Of a stretch of DNA of 64,000 bases, positions 44,315-53,439 are shown piece by piece. The position numbers were made by a program, and so were the translations under genes. Within the stretch, counting starts at the first letter, position 1; every line of letters starts with the position of its first letter. Source of the DNA: Pedobacter steynii (lineage in GTDB: Bacteria > Bacteroidota > Bacteroidia > Sphingobacteriales > Sphingobacteriaceae); the NCBI RefSeq assembly GCF_001721645.1, contig NZ_CP017141.1, forward strand, positions 310,001 through 374,000, in the 5' to 3' direction. The notes beneath the pieces were generated by a model. It was given only the letters and a program-made list of their open reading frames with translations, had not been told where the DNA came from and searched no databases.

Positions 44315-45154
44315 TTAAAGAGAAAGTTTAATCACTTCTCCATCCTGAGGGATTATCAGTTTATCTGTTCCGATATTGAATTCGGCAGCTTTCTGTCTCA
44401 AAGACTTTCTGGTTGTCCGGCAATGATCCAAAGCATCCATATGTACTGCTATCACTTTCGCTTTGCCACTTTCACCTATCAAAGCCATTGTCTGCATTTC
44501 ATCCATGATAATGGGCGTATTTTCATAGCCTTTAATAAGTGCTCCACCTGAATTAACAATAATATAGTCGGGTTTAAACTTTTTGATGTTATTTTTAATA
44601 TCATCTGTCCAGATCGCGTCTCCAACGATATACAGCGTTGGTTGGTTCTTGGCCTTTAGGACAAAGCCCGAAGTTTTGCCCATCAACTTCAATAATTCTC
44701 CGCTACCATGTTCAGCTTCCATTCTATGAATACTGATACCGTTCCATATCTTGTTATCTTGTAAAGCAGTCGCATTGATAAAACCTTCCTTCTCAAAGAA
44801 ACCCTTATCTGCAGGTTGATTTATAAGTTCTATGGATTTATCCAGGATTTTACTCGCCGCCTTGTCGAAATGGTCCTCGTGTGTATGTGTCACCATAACC
44901 AGGTCAACTCCTTTGACAATATGATTTACAGGCATTTTTAGGTCAACTGTGGGGTTTGTTTGGATTCCGGCCCAAGACTCAATTGCTCCCTTAGAAGACA
45001 GCATTGGATCGACTAAGATCTTTTTTCCATTATACTTAATGATTAATGTTGCGTTTCTAACCAGCTGAACAGTTGGCTTGCCGCCTGGGTTTGTTTGTGC
45101 GAAGGATAAGGTAGCTGCAAGTGCTAACGCCAATGCTAAAATTACTTTTCTCAT
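44315..45154 (-). CDS. Exported MBL-fold metallo-hydrolase
   Basis: 279 residues with a signal peptide (MRKVILALALALAATLSFAQ). The metal motif HTHEDHFD (His90, His92, Asp94, His95) and later VGDAIWTDD and AVHMDALDH supply the other ligands. It resembles the UlaG/YcbZ-like Zn-dependent hydrolases (KKILVDPMLSSKG...). The substrate is unknown. It is divergent from an AraC-type activator at 45371 with 216 bp between, a common regulator-target pairing. Confidence 0.88.
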   Translation of the reverse strand: MRKVILALALALAATLSFAQTNPGGKPTVQLVRNATLIIKYNGKKILVDPMLSSKGAIESWAGIQTNPTVDLKMPVNHIVKGVDLVMVTHTHEDHFDKAASKILDKSIELINQPADKGFFEKEGFINATALQDNKIWNGISIHRMEAEHGSGELLKLMGKTSGFVLKAKNQPTLYIVGDAIWTDDIKNNIKKFKPDYIIVNSGGALIKGYENTPIIMDEMQTMALIGESGKAKVIAVHMDALDHCRTTRKSLRQKAAEFNIGTDKLIIPQDGEVIKLSL

Positions 45155-45341
45155 AACTTTTTATTTGTTTCTAAAAATTTTCACTCCATCTTTTATTGAA
45201 ATCTCAACGTAATGATTTCAATACAAAGGTCAGAACATTGAATTATCTGAAACCTACCAATAGCTACTTAATTACTATCATTTTGATAACCGGATAGTAT
45301 AGAAGACAATTTTCAATGTGCATTAAATATTTAAACTTCAG

Positions 45342-45349
45342 TAACTTTG
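45342..45349 (+). promoter_or_regulatory. Promoter -7 box of the AraC gene
   Basis: TAACTTTG fits TAnnTTTG, 21 nt before the start codon at 45371. Confidence 0.5.
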
Positions 45350-45370
45350 ACGACCTAAATAGCAAAGAGA

Positions 45371-46225
45371 ATGAAAACGATTAAATTCCATAAGACTGAA
45401 TGTGGAGTTGATTTTCTGTTGAATGTGTTAACAGAGAAAGATATTGATTATACTGATAGAGGTACTTTTAATACTGACTATTTTGAAGTTTTATTTTTCA
45501 AAAAGGCACAGGGTACATTAATTTTAAATCAGCAAGAAATTGAATTAAGTGATGGTTCGGTCATTTTTATTTCACCCTTTCAACATCGAAATTGGAAATT
45601 AGAACTGAATGATCTTCAGGTTACTACCTTGATTTTTCAGGAAGCTTTCTTGAATGATTTTTTTGCCGATAAACTATTCACTTACAGACTATTGTACTTT
45701 TATCAGTTGGTTCATCCTTTACAAATGAATATCGACAAGGATGAAATGCTAAAATACTGCAACCTGTTGACAGAAATAAAAACGGAGTTGTTGAATAGTA
45801 AAACAGATAGCGTCCACATTATTCGCTCGTTGTTATACTATCTACTCCAGACATTAAACCGCCGTTATTCCCAACAACATGAACTATCTCTAAGAAACAC
45901 ACAGCATAATTTTGCTTTCCTTTTCAAAAATCTAATGGAAATCCATATTAGGGAGAAACAGCGAATCGCCGATTATGCTGAAATGTTGGGCATTAGCAGG
46001 ATTTCATTGAACAAAGCGGTCAAGGCTCAGTTCAACAGTACAGCTACTCAATTGCTAAAACAACGTCTTCTTTTTGAAATACAAAACTCGCTACTCCATT
46101 CGAATAAAACTATTAACGAGATAGCTTACGAACTTAATTTCCCCGAACCGAACCATCTGATGAGATTCTTTAAGACTCAAACAAGTCACACACCAACAGA
46201 ATTCATCAAGAGCATGAAGAAATAA
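45371..46225 (+). CDS. AraC family transcriptional regulator
   Basis: 284 residues. An N-terminal cupin-like sensing domain (YFEVLFFKKAQGTLILNQQEIELSDGSVIFISPFQHRNWKL) precedes two C-terminal helix-turn-helix motifs (IADYAEMLGISRISLNKAVKAQFN and INEIAYELNFPEPNHLMRFFKTQTSHTPTEF). It probably controls the divergent MBL hydrolase. Ligand unknown. Confidence 0.92.
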   Translation: MKTIKFHKTECGVDFLLNVLTEKDIDYTDRGTFNTDYFEVLFFKKAQGTLILNQQEIELSDGSVIFISPFQHRNWKLELNDLQVTTLIFQEAFLNDFFADKLFTYRLLYFYQLVHPLQMNIDKDEMLKYCNLLTEIKTELLNSKTDSVHIIRSLLYYLLQTLNRRYSQQHELSLRNTQHNFAFLFKNLMEIHIREKQRIADYAEMLGISRISLNKAVKAQFNSTATQLLKQRLLFEIQNSLLHSNKTINEIAYELNFPEPNHLMRFFKTQTSHTPTEFIKSMKK

Positions 46226-46343
46226 CAATATTTGTTATCTCATTTAAACGGTCGTTTTTAAATATACCTATCTTCGATATTTAATCGGAATTGACCGCAT
46301 CTACCGGCAGAACCTAGGTGGGCGTGAATCAAAAAACCGCAAT

Positions 46344-47762
46344 TCAAATTATTTTCCTCAGAATCGAAATGCCGATGTCGTCGACACTAACATTTGAATT
46401 AGACAGCACAACCACGGCAATTTTCTTTTCCGTATTCAAGATCAAATAACTTCGGCTTCCACCTGTGCCACCATTGTGCCAGTAATAGCTAGCTCCATCT
46501 TCTTGAAGTAGATGCCAGCCTAAACCTACCACAGGATCCTTTATGTAAGTAATTTTATGTGTCAGTGTAAAGGAATTAGATAATGGGACATACTCGCTTT
46601 TAATATTTGCTTTTGCATACAGCAACAGATCATTAACCGTAGAACGGAGAGATCCACAACCCGCAAGCGCATTAAAATCCCAGGGCTGGATTTCATCACC
46701 ATCAGTGTCATATACCTTAACGAAATGTTTATTTTGCTGAGGTGTTAATCGTTGGGAAGTATTGTTCATATGCAATGGAACCGATATCAATTGTTTAACA
46801 AGCTGCTCATAAGTTTTGCCACTTATTCTTTCTAAAATTACCCCTAGTAAACCGGTAGCCAAATTCGAGTATGCATACGCCGTTCCAGGGGCAGTCGTTA
46901 ATTTACATGCTCTAAGTCCGGCAAAAAGTAGTCTTTCATCATAATGGATATAGGGATTAGCCGGATTCATTTTATTTGCAAAATTACCAGGAATAGTTGG
47001 AAGTCCGGAAGTATGGTTACTCAGATTTAAAATTGTGATTTTATGAAGTTCGGAATTTGCCGACAGTGAATCTGGTAAGTATTTGATGATTGGATCTGTC
47101 AGACTAATTTTTCCTTCATTTATATAATGAGCTAATATCGTGGCCGTAAATGTTTTAGTAATCGATCCTATTTCAAAGATGGTGTTTGCATCTGGAAGTT
47201 CGCCACTCCCTTTGCTTGTTTCGCCGTAACCATAAGTTTTCATCTGGCCATCTTTTAAAATCCCTATACTTAAGCCAACTGTATTGGATTTCTGGATATA
47301 CTTTCGGGCAATGGAATCAACCTGTTTATCAAGTACAGTGATTAATTTGTTGGAGGTGGCAGCAGGTACAGCCTTGCTTGTTGTGACGGCTTTAAACGGT
47401 AAAAAAGTAAACGAATTAAACTTACCGACCTTGTCGAGCAAAAAAGAAAACTCAAGCTTTCCGTATTCAAATTGTAGTTTGTATTTATCTGTTTGGTTAA
47501 AGCCAATAGGTGAATATTGTTTAATCTTACCAAAAGGATAAATCTCTTTTTCAAAAAAGATACTCAACTTTTCTTTATCAAAACCTTTTCTAAATGACTC
47601 ACTGGTCATCTCATAAATAGCAACCGTATTATGCTCATTGATGTATTGCTTTATTAAAAACAATACTGAATCACTTTTTTGAGGTTGATTAGTTTGGGCT
47701 TTTACAGTTAATGATATAAGGTTCAATAATACTATTGATGCCAGAATGTTAAAAAACTTCAT
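46344..47762 (-). CDS. Serine hydrolase, class C beta-lactamase family, with N-terminal DUF3887-like domain
   Basis: 472 residues from the ATG at 47762; an in-frame ATG at 47771 is possible. After the signal peptide (SLTVKAQ) comes a small domain of about 100 residues that resembles DUF3887. The penicillin-binding/beta-lactamase domain follows with SITK (nucleophile Ser about 200), YSN (about 298) and HNGGTGG near the C-terminus. Members are esterases, D-peptidases or beta-lactam hydrolases, so resistance should not be assumed. It is convergent with the AraC gene. Confidence 0.88.
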   Translation of the reverse strand: MKFFNILASIVLLNLISLTVKAQTNQPQKSDSVLFLIKQYINEHNTVAIYEMTSESFRKGFDKEKLSIFFEKEIYPFGKIKQYSPIGFNQTDKYKLQFEYGKLEFSFLLDKVGKFNSFTFLPFKAVTTSKAVPAATSNKLITVLDKQVDSIARKYIQKSNTVGLSIGILKDGQMKTYGYGETSKGSGELPDANTIFEIGSITKTFTATILAHYINEGKISLTDPIIKYLPDSLSANSELHKITILNLSNHTSGLPTIPGNFANKMNPANPYIHYDERLLFAGLRACKLTTAPGTAYAYSNLATGLLGVILERISGKTYEQLVKQLISVPLHMNNTSQRLTPQQNKHFVKVYDTDGDEIQPWDFNALAGCGSLRSTVNDLLLYAKANIKSEYVPLSNSFTLTHKITYIKDPVVGLGWHLLQEDGASYYWHNGGTGGSRSYLILNTEKKIAVVVLSNSNVSVDDIGISILRKII

Positions 47763-48035
47763 AATTTGCATTTGAAACCAATATACCTATTTAAAACTTC
47801 CAATTTGAACCAAGGCTTTGACTTAATTGCTGAAAATTACCAAGCTATCATTATAAGTTTTATATTACTCTGATAATATCCTGTAAAGTTCAAGATCTAG
47901 ATAATAATGTCCCCCATCAATGGATCTAAAATACTTCTATAGTTATTGCAAAACACGAATTATACAAACGAATAAACCATAGCAATGTTTGAATAATTTT
48001 AAATGTATCGGAAAGTTTCAGACAGGAATGCGAGG

Positions 48036-48398
48036 TCACTCACCGATCAATTTTTTATGGCTTGTGCCCCAAACTTCTAATTCCATGATAACTGACTTCA
48101 ATGCGTATCCAATTTCTGTCAGCTCATATTCTACACGTGGCGGTACTTCTGCATAAACAGTCCGGCTGATTATTTTATTCTCTTCGAGTTTACGCAGTTG
48201 CAAGGTCAACATCCTTTCAGTAATACCAGGTAATTTCTTCTTTAGTTCTCCAAATCTAAGTTTACCGCTTAATAGCCACGAACATATTACCAATGTCCAT
48301 TGTCCGCCGATGATATTTGAGGCATATGCTTCCGAACATTCATCGCTCAGAGCAACCTTATTCGAGAAGTTGGTTGAGGTTTGCTTGATCTCACTCAT
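48036..48398 (-). CDS. HxlR family transcriptional regulator
   Basis: 120 residues. The winged helix reads CSEAYASNIIGGQWTLVICSWLLSGKLRFGELKKKLPGITERMLTLQLRKLEENKIISRTVYAEVPPRVEYELTEIG in segments. The Cys at the start of the domain is conserved in redox-sensing HxlR/YodB members. It is divergent from a truncated NAD(P)H-quinone-oxidoreductase remnant at 48495, the classic target of such regulators. Confidence 0.92.
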   Translation of the reverse strand: MSEIKQTSTNFSNKVALSDECSEAYASNIIGGQWTLVICSWLLSGKLRFGELKKKLPGITERMLTLQLRKLEENKIISRTVYAEVPPRVEYELTEIGYALKSVIMELEVWGTSHKKLIGE

Positions 48399-48461
48399 TA
48401 CTTACATTATTTATAGTACCTAACAATTGGCGGGTAATATACAAAAGTTTATGTGCAACCT

Positions 48462-48469
48462 TAACTTTG
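48462..48469 (+). promoter_or_regulatory. Promoter -7 box opposite hxlR
   Basis: TAACTTTG fits TAnnTTTG, 25 nt before the start of the oxidoreductase remnant. The promoter is intact although the gene is lost. Confidence 0.45.
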
Positions 48470-48494
48470 TCTTAAATACACGAATCATTGAAAT

Positions 48495-48572
48495 ATGAAA
48501 ACTTTAATAATTGTTGTGCATCCTAATCTTGCTGAGTCTGTGATAAATAAAAGATGGCTTGATGAGTTGTGA
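48495..48572 (+). pseudogene. Remnant (5' end) of a flavodoxin-like NAD(P)H oxidoreductase
   Basis: 25 codons: MKTLIIVVHPNLAESVINKR followed by WLDEL and TGA. The MKTLIIVxHPNLxxSxxNKRW start is characteristic of the KefF/MdaB-like quinone reductases. A full gene would be about 180 residues; the rest is missing, and the next gene starts 60 bp later. It is probably the product of a deletion. The promoter and the divergent HxlR gene remain. Confidence 0.7.
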
Positions 48573-48632
48573 CCGACTTCACACTTAAAATGAATTGCAA
48601 AATGTAAGGTTATATAATTTAAAAAATTTAAT

Positions 48633-49646
48633 ATGGAATCACAGAAAAAACGAATCTTAATTGTGGGCGGTTATGGAATGGTTGGAAGTAACATCGCACG
48701 ACTAATCAGACAAGCTGATAAGAGTATCGAACTTATTCTTGCAGGTAGAAATCCGCAAAACGGAATATCTTTAGCGAAGGAATTAAATCATTCAGAAACA
48801 GCCTATATCAATCTCGAAGAAGGCTTCGATCTAAGTGAATTTAAGAAAATTGACCTGATTATATCAGCAGTGGATGATCACAGTAATATATTAAGAGAAA
48901 CTGCTATCTTAAATGGCATTGCATGTATTGCTGTAAGCGAATTAGCGGATCAAATTTCTCCCACAGCATTTTTGAGCCTTCACAAAACGATTGTTGCACC
49001 TATTGTATACGCAGGTCATTGGCAAGCGGGATTATTAACCCTTATGGTCAAACAACAAGCGAATAAATTCAGTCAAATAGAAACTATCGAACTTGCAGGA
49101 TTATATGACCCAAAGGATAGCGTAGGGCCGTTAGTTGCAAACGAAGTTAGTGGTTTTGATGGTGAGGCGCTAATTCGCAAGGGGGGAAATTGGCTATCAT
49201 TACAAGCAAAAGAAAACCCGAGAACTATTGATTTGCACAATCATTCATCAGCAATAGGTTACCCACTCAGCACGCTGGATGTTCCGAGTATAGCCGCTTT
49301 TACGAGTGCGAAAAATATTCGATTCGACTTTATTATAGGAGAATCTATAGGGACTAGTAAAGGCCTGGAAGCTTCCCATGAATTATACATTACTATTGAT
49401 GGCACCCTACTATCCGGCGAAAAAAGAAAACTCAACACGATCGTATCCGGCCCAAAAGGAAATTCCCATCTCACAGCTGTGGGCGTATATTTAATCACAG
49501 AAAAGATATTGGGCCTGAATGGACAATCTGAACAAAAGATTGGGGGTTTGTATCTTCCAGAAACTATTATCTCAACTCATCATATCAGCAACCGATTAAA
49601 AGAATTTGGAATCGAAATAATTGAAGAAACCTTGGAAAGTATGTAG
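48633..49646 (+). CDS. Saccharopine-dehydrogenase-like NAD(P)-binding oxidoreductase
   Basis: 337 residues. The N-terminal Rossmann motif VGGYGMVGSNIARLI is followed by LILAGRNPQNG, and KIDLIISAVDDHSNILRETAILNGIACIAVSE matches the saccharopine-dehydrogenase N-domain. The C-terminal half is alpha/beta and unassigned. It probably acts on a small carbonyl compound. It lies after the oxidoreductase remnant and before an NTF2-like gene on the same strand, possibly sharing HxlR control. Confidence 0.82.
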   Translation: MESQKKRILIVGGYGMVGSNIARLIRQADKSIELILAGRNPQNGISLAKELNHSETAYINLEEGFDLSEFKKIDLIISAVDDHSNILRETAILNGIACIAVSELADQISPTAFLSLHKTIVAPIVYAGHWQAGLLTLMVKQQANKFSQIETIELAGLYDPKDSVGPLVANEVSGFDGEALIRKGGNWLSLQAKENPRTIDLHNHSSAIGYPLSTLDVPSIAAFTSAKNIRFDFIIGESIGTSKGLEASHELYITIDGTLLSGEKRKLNTIVSGPKGNSHLTAVGVYLITEKILGLNGQSEQKIGGLYLPETIISTHHISNRLKEFGIEIIEETLESM

Positions 49647-49752
49647 AACTTAATCAGGATATTCTAAGCACAATTTAACAAAGTCACAAAATTGAGCATG
49701 ACTATTAAGACTAACAAATGGGCATATGAAACAGAGTATAAAACAAACAAAA

Positions 49753-50100
49753 ATGAAAAACGCAACGATATTACACAAAGCCAACGAATTCGTAAAAAAG
49801 GGAAACTATGAAAGTTTTCTAGTCTATTGTACACAGGATACCAAATGGGTTTTTGTAGGCGAACGTATCCTTGAGGGTAGAGATAAAGTACGAGAGTATA
49901 TGAAAGAATTCTATTTGGAACCGCCCGTGTTTACGGTCGAAAAGACCATTGAGGATGGTAGCTATGTAACCGTGACAGGCGAAATCACCTTGAAGGCTGC
50001 AAATGGAACCTATAACCACTATGATTATTGCGACGTCTGGCGCTTCGAAAATGGAAAAATTGCAGAATTGAAAGCTTTTGTCATAGAAAAGAAATCTTGA
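49753..50100 (+). CDS. SnoaL-like protein (NTF2 fold)
   Basis: 115 residues from the ATG at 49753 (MKNATILHKANEFVKKGNYESFLVYC). An in-frame ATG at 49726 adds a Lys/Gln-rich tail and is less likely. DTKWVFVGERILEGRDKVREYM and FENGKIAELKAFVIE are typical of the nuclear-transport-factor-2/SnoaL fold. No signal peptide, unlike the homologue at 27.5 kb. It probably belongs with the reductase upstream. Confidence 0.83.
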   Translation: MKNATILHKANEFVKKGNYESFLVYCTQDTKWVFVGERILEGRDKVREYMKEFYLEPPVFTVEKTIEDGSYVTVTGEITLKAANGTYNHYDYCDVWRFENGKIAELKAFVIEKKS

Positions 50101-50599
50101 CACATGAATCGTTAAATGAAACTGAATTGGCAATTGAGCGTAATAGGGCCACTAAAGCCTTACTACTGTAACGGAATTATAAATCTGTTAAGAGACGTTA
50201 ATTAAAATAAGAATAGTAAAAACCGGAGATTTCGCAAGCCGCTAGTCATGTCATTAAGAAATTATAAGCCAATGCGCTTCGCTCAGACTGACTGCAAATT
50301 TAAGAACTTTACCGTAAGCGAAGTATGATATACCTCTTAATAATATCTCTTTGTGCTGTAAGTTCAAGCCTTATTAACGCTAAGCAGTAGATACTAAATG
50401 CCTTCTTCACAACTGCTACTTCGTAAGACAACCTGAGTAGCTACAAATACCAATAAATGCTATTTACGTTTAATAAAATACTTATATAATTGATTAAATA
50501 AATATTGATAATTTAAAATTAAATCATAAAATTTATATTGTGTGATTGGCCGATTCACAAATTAACCATTTGTAAACCATAATTTTAAATTCATTCCTA
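50101..50599. other. Intergenic stretch without a convincing gene
   Basis: Several open stretches of 15-35 codons occur in different frames (for example 50117-50171), some with protein-like composition, but none has a start signal and a recognisable family. It may be decayed coding sequence. The last 120 bp are AT-rich and probably hold the promoter of the following gene. Confidence 0.35.
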
Positions 50600-51490
50600 A
50601 TGAAAGTTAAATATTTAAGCCTATTGCTGACAGGACTTATTTTTAGTTCTTGTGAAAAAGGTATTCAAAACTCCGAAAATCCGGGATCCCAACAGTTAAC
50701 TGCTAAAACCAAATCTGATATTTCCATAGCAGCAGTTGGCGTGACCTTAAATGCCGATGGCCCGGGAAATACCTATAGTTTAATCAATAGCGTACTGGGC
50801 GGAACAGCTTATGAGGTACCTGATTGCGGACATGCACAGAACCACATTAGCGAGGTTTTTGATTCCGTACTCAACACCAATGTATTTGTATTTTCCGCAC
50901 ATGTTGCATTAGACGATGACAGATGTCAAGCCACCGATCGTCAGCGTACGGAAATTAAAACTTATGGCTCCTCTCCGGCGAACCTTAAAGCCTCTAATGG
51001 TGAAACCGTTACGTATCGCTGGAAATTTAAGATAGATGCTGGTTTTAAGGCTTCTTCCAGCTTTACCCATCTTCACCAGATCAAGGCCGGTGATGGTGAT
51101 GATGCTGGAGCTCCTCTAATTACCATTACACCACGCTATGGGGCTAATAATACGGACAAAATGGAGCTGATTCACGTCAACTCTTCAGGTACAAGCACTA
51201 AAGTTAAGATTGTTAACCTGGCACCTTTCAAAGGCAATTGGGTAGAAGTTATAGAAACCATTAAATTTGGTTCTTCCGGAACTTATAACATCGCGATCAA
51301 TAAAGTAAGTGATGGGACAAGTTTGTTATCCTATAGCAGTTCCAATATAGATTTGTGGAGATCAGGTACAACTTTTTGCCGGCCAAAATGGGGAATTTAC
51401 CGCAGTCTGAATAATCCTTCCCAATTGAGGGATGAAGACGTTCGTTTTGCTAATTTTTGCATTGCAGAAGGAAGCGCTACCTGCCAATAG
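50600..51490 (+). CDS. Lipoprotein with polysaccharide-lyase-like jelly-roll domain
   Basis: 296 residues. The signal peptide ends at FSSC. The mature part contains DRQRTEIKTYGSSPANLKAS, TVTYRWKFKIDAGFKASSSF, THLHQIKAGDGDDAGAPLITITPRYG and RPKWGIYRSLNNPSQLRDEDVRFANF in segments. This is a concanavalin-like sandwich seen in heparin-lyase/PL20-like carbohydrate-active enzymes. The acid sugar lyase role is inferred from fold and charged motifs. It is a single gene with a terminator, not in a carbohydrate-utilisation locus. Confidence 0.65.
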   Translation: MKVKYLSLLLTGLIFSSCEKGIQNSENPGSQQLTAKTKSDISIAAVGVTLNADGPGNTYSLINSVLGGTAYEVPDCGHAQNHISEVFDSVLNTNVFVFSAHVALDDDRCQATDRQRTEIKTYGSSPANLKASNGETVTYRWKFKIDAGFKASSSFTHLHQIKAGDGDDAGAPLITITPRYGANNTDKMELIHVNSSGTSTKVKIVNLAPFKGNWVEVIETIKFGSSGTYNIAINKVSDGTSLLSYSSSNIDLWRSGTTFCRPKWGIYRSLNNPSQLRDEDVRFANFCIAEGSATCQ

Positions 51491-51600
51491 TTTTGCCTAT
51501 AGGAATACCAAAGCACCTATCTTATTGCCTCACACTAAAGATCATCTTTAATCAGATAAAATTTTCAGCAAACAATTGCTTCTTAAAATTTAAAAACGAA

Positions 51601-51636
51601 AAAAAACCGCTTCTCTTTACAGGAAAGCGGTTTTTT
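51601..51636. terminator. Terminator after the lyase-like gene
   Basis: AAAAAACCGCTT pairs perfectly with AAGCGGTTTTTT across a 12-nt loop. It is adjacent to repeat copy B. Confidence 0.9.
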
Positions 51637-51641
51637 AAGCT

Positions 51642-51704
51642 TGGACCCAACTGGGTGTTTCTCGAAGCATTTCCCAGCTAATTTATGTTTAGTCAGCGCT
51701 TTGG
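51642..51704 (-). repeat. 63-nt dispersed repeat, copy B (tRNA-3'-end-like)
   Basis: Shares CCCAACTGGG.GTTTCTCGAA.CATTTCC with copy A. Its small inverted repeat ACCCA/TGGGT (51645-51656) corresponds to GCCCA/TGGGC in copy A with both outer bases changed, so pairing is kept. It lies directly beside a terminator hairpin. Confidence 0.6.
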
Positions 51705-51779
51705 TCATTAAAGTTATCTGATAAAAACTATTAATATTATGAAGTAAACTAAAGCGCATTAACTGTAACGATGTTCATC

Positions 51780-52790
51780 TTATTTAAGATTTTGCTTAAA
51801 AAACAATTCTAACTTACCAAATGGGATGACATCGATCTTATCATATAAATCAACATGAACTGCATTTGGAATAATGAATAATTCTTTAGGCTCTGCAGCG
51901 ATCTTATATATATCCTCACTGAAATAGCGTGAATGTGCATTTGCTCCTGCTATCAGCAGAATTGGTCTCGGAGAGATTTCTTTGATGTAAGATAACAATG
52001 GCATGTTCATAAATGATAAGGGATTGGTAACAGGCCATGCGCCATTTGAATTAACCGAATTGGGATGAAAGCCACGGGGACTGCGGTAATAATTGAAATA
52101 ATCTACAATAAACTGGGGCTCATCTCCCTGCAATTTTTCAGGCAAATTACGAGGTCCATCAGCAGGTGCTCCTTTTTCGGCATCTTCCCAACGTTGTTGA
52201 CTAATTTGTTCAAGCATTTTGGTGCGTTGCCCAAGTGTCATCGAGTCATTATATCCTTTCGACATAACCCTGCTCATATCGTACATGCTCGTAGTGGCAA
52301 TTGCTTTCACACGTTTATCAACAGCCGCAGCATTTAGTGCCATACCGCCAAAACCACAGATTCCAATAATTCCTATCTTATTCCTGTCAACAAATGTCTG
52401 TAAACCAAGGTAGTCAATGGCTGCACTGAAATCTTCGGTATTAATATCCGATGACGCTACGTTGCGTGGCTCACCTCCACTTTCTCCAGTATAGGAAGGA
52501 TCAAATGCGATTACCGCAAAACCGCGTTCGGCCATGATGTTAGCATACAAACCCGAGGATTGCTGTTTAACTGCGCCAAATGGTCCGCCAACGGCAAGTG
52601 CTGATAATTTTTCGTTTCCGCGGTTTTTTGGAAGATACAAATCGCCAGATAAGGTAATTCCATAACGGTTTTTAAAAGTAATTTTTTGACGTGTTACCTT
52701 ATCGCTTAACTTAAAAGTATAATGATTTTGTGCTGTCAGCAGATTAATAGACATCAGCACTGCGATTATTGTTAGCATTATATTTCTCAT
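51780..52790 (-). CDS. Exported alpha/beta hydrolase (dienelactone-hydrolase-like)
   Basis: 336 residues with a signal peptide (MLTIIAVLMSINLLTAQ). KITFKNRYGITLSGDLYLPKN and GGPFGAVKQQSSGLYAN lead to the nucleophile elbow GICGFGG, where the nucleophile is Cys, as in dienelactone hydrolases, rather than Ser. The acid and His are in ILLIAGANAHSRYFSEDIY and NAVHVDLYD. Its start lies 47 bp inside the end of the acetyltransferase gene upstream, so the two are translationally linked. Function unknown. Confidence 0.87.
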   Translation of the reverse strand: MRNIMLTIIAVLMSINLLTAQNHYTFKLSDKVTRQKITFKNRYGITLSGDLYLPKNRGNEKLSALAVGGPFGAVKQQSSGLYANIMAERGFAVIAFDPSYTGESGGEPRNVASSDINTEDFSAAIDYLGLQTFVDRNKIGIIGICGFGGMALNAAAVDKRVKAIATTSMYDMSRVMSKGYNDSMTLGQRTKMLEQISQQRWEDAEKGAPADGPRNLPEKLQGDEPQFIVDYFNYYRSPRGFHPNSVNSNGAWPVTNPLSFMNMPLLSYIKEISPRPILLIAGANAHSRYFSEDIYKIAAEPKELFIIPNAVHVDLYDKIDVIPFGKLELFFKQNLK

Positions 52791-53376
52791 TGTTATTTGT
52801 TTTATTTACTTCATTAAATTCTACTATTTGTTTGAGTATTTTTGCCGGAACACCACCTACTACGGTGTCAGCAGGGACATCTTTTGAAACTACGGCACCT
52901 GCGGCAACAATTGCGTTCTCACCAACGGTAACTCCCGGTAATATGGTGGAACCTGCCCCTATCCAGGCATTCCGTTTAATTAGAATAGGTTGGCACAGCA
53001 TTCCTCGTCTTTCATCTGGCAGCAAAGGATGGTTTTCTGTCACCAGATTTACTCTCGGACCGATTAGAACATGATCTTCAAGCGTAATCCCGCCCATATC
53101 TAAAAAAGAGCATGCATGATTGATAAAAACATGTTTGCCGATCTTAATGAAGCGACCAAAGTTTGTGTGAAACGGAGCAAACACAGTTGTGCTCTTGTCT
53201 AATGCATAACCTACAATCTCACTTAGCTTCTGCCTGGTCTCCTCAATACTTGTCGAAGCGTTGAGTCCTGGAGATAGCGCCAGTGTACGATTAACTACTT
53301 CGTCTACTTTGTAAAATTCTGGATCTTGTAGATGGACCAACCCACCGCCCCGAAGTCTGTGGAAAATATCTTTCAT
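52744..53376 (-). CDS. Sugar O-acetyltransferase (maltose/galactoside acetyltransferase-like)
   Basis: 210 residues. An N-terminal helical region is followed by a left-handed beta-helix of hexapeptide repeats (IKIGKHVFINHACSFLDMGGITLEDHVLIGPRVNLVTENHP...IKRNAWIGAGSTILPGVTVGENAIVAAGAVVSKDVPADTVVGGVPAKIL in segments). The catalytic-type His is in TENHPLL. It transfers acetyl from acetyl-CoA to a sugar hydroxyl. The Asn-rich C-terminal tail overlaps the next gene by 47 bp. It lies 63 bp after an AraC regulator in the same direction. Confidence 0.9.
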   Translation of the reverse strand: MKDIFHRLRGGGLVHLQDPEFYKVDEVVNRTLALSPGLNASTSIEETRQKLSEIVGYALDKSTTVFAPFHTNFGRFIKIGKHVFINHACSFLDMGGITLEDHVLIGPRVNLVTENHPLLPDERRGMLCQPILIKRNAWIGAGSTILPGVTVGENAIVAAGAVVSKDVPADTVVGGVPAKILKQIVEFNEVNKTNNNEKYNANNNRSADVY

Positions 53377-53439
53377 ACCACAAAACTCGGTGATTACCGC
53401 TTTCGTAGTTTACAATTATCAAACCGATGGTTAAGAATT

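Noticed and set aside
46344..47762. Calling the serine hydrolase an antibiotic-resistance beta-lactamase
   Set aside because: The SxxK/YSN motifs are shared by esterases and D-peptidases, and the N-terminal extra domain is not typical of resistance enzymes.
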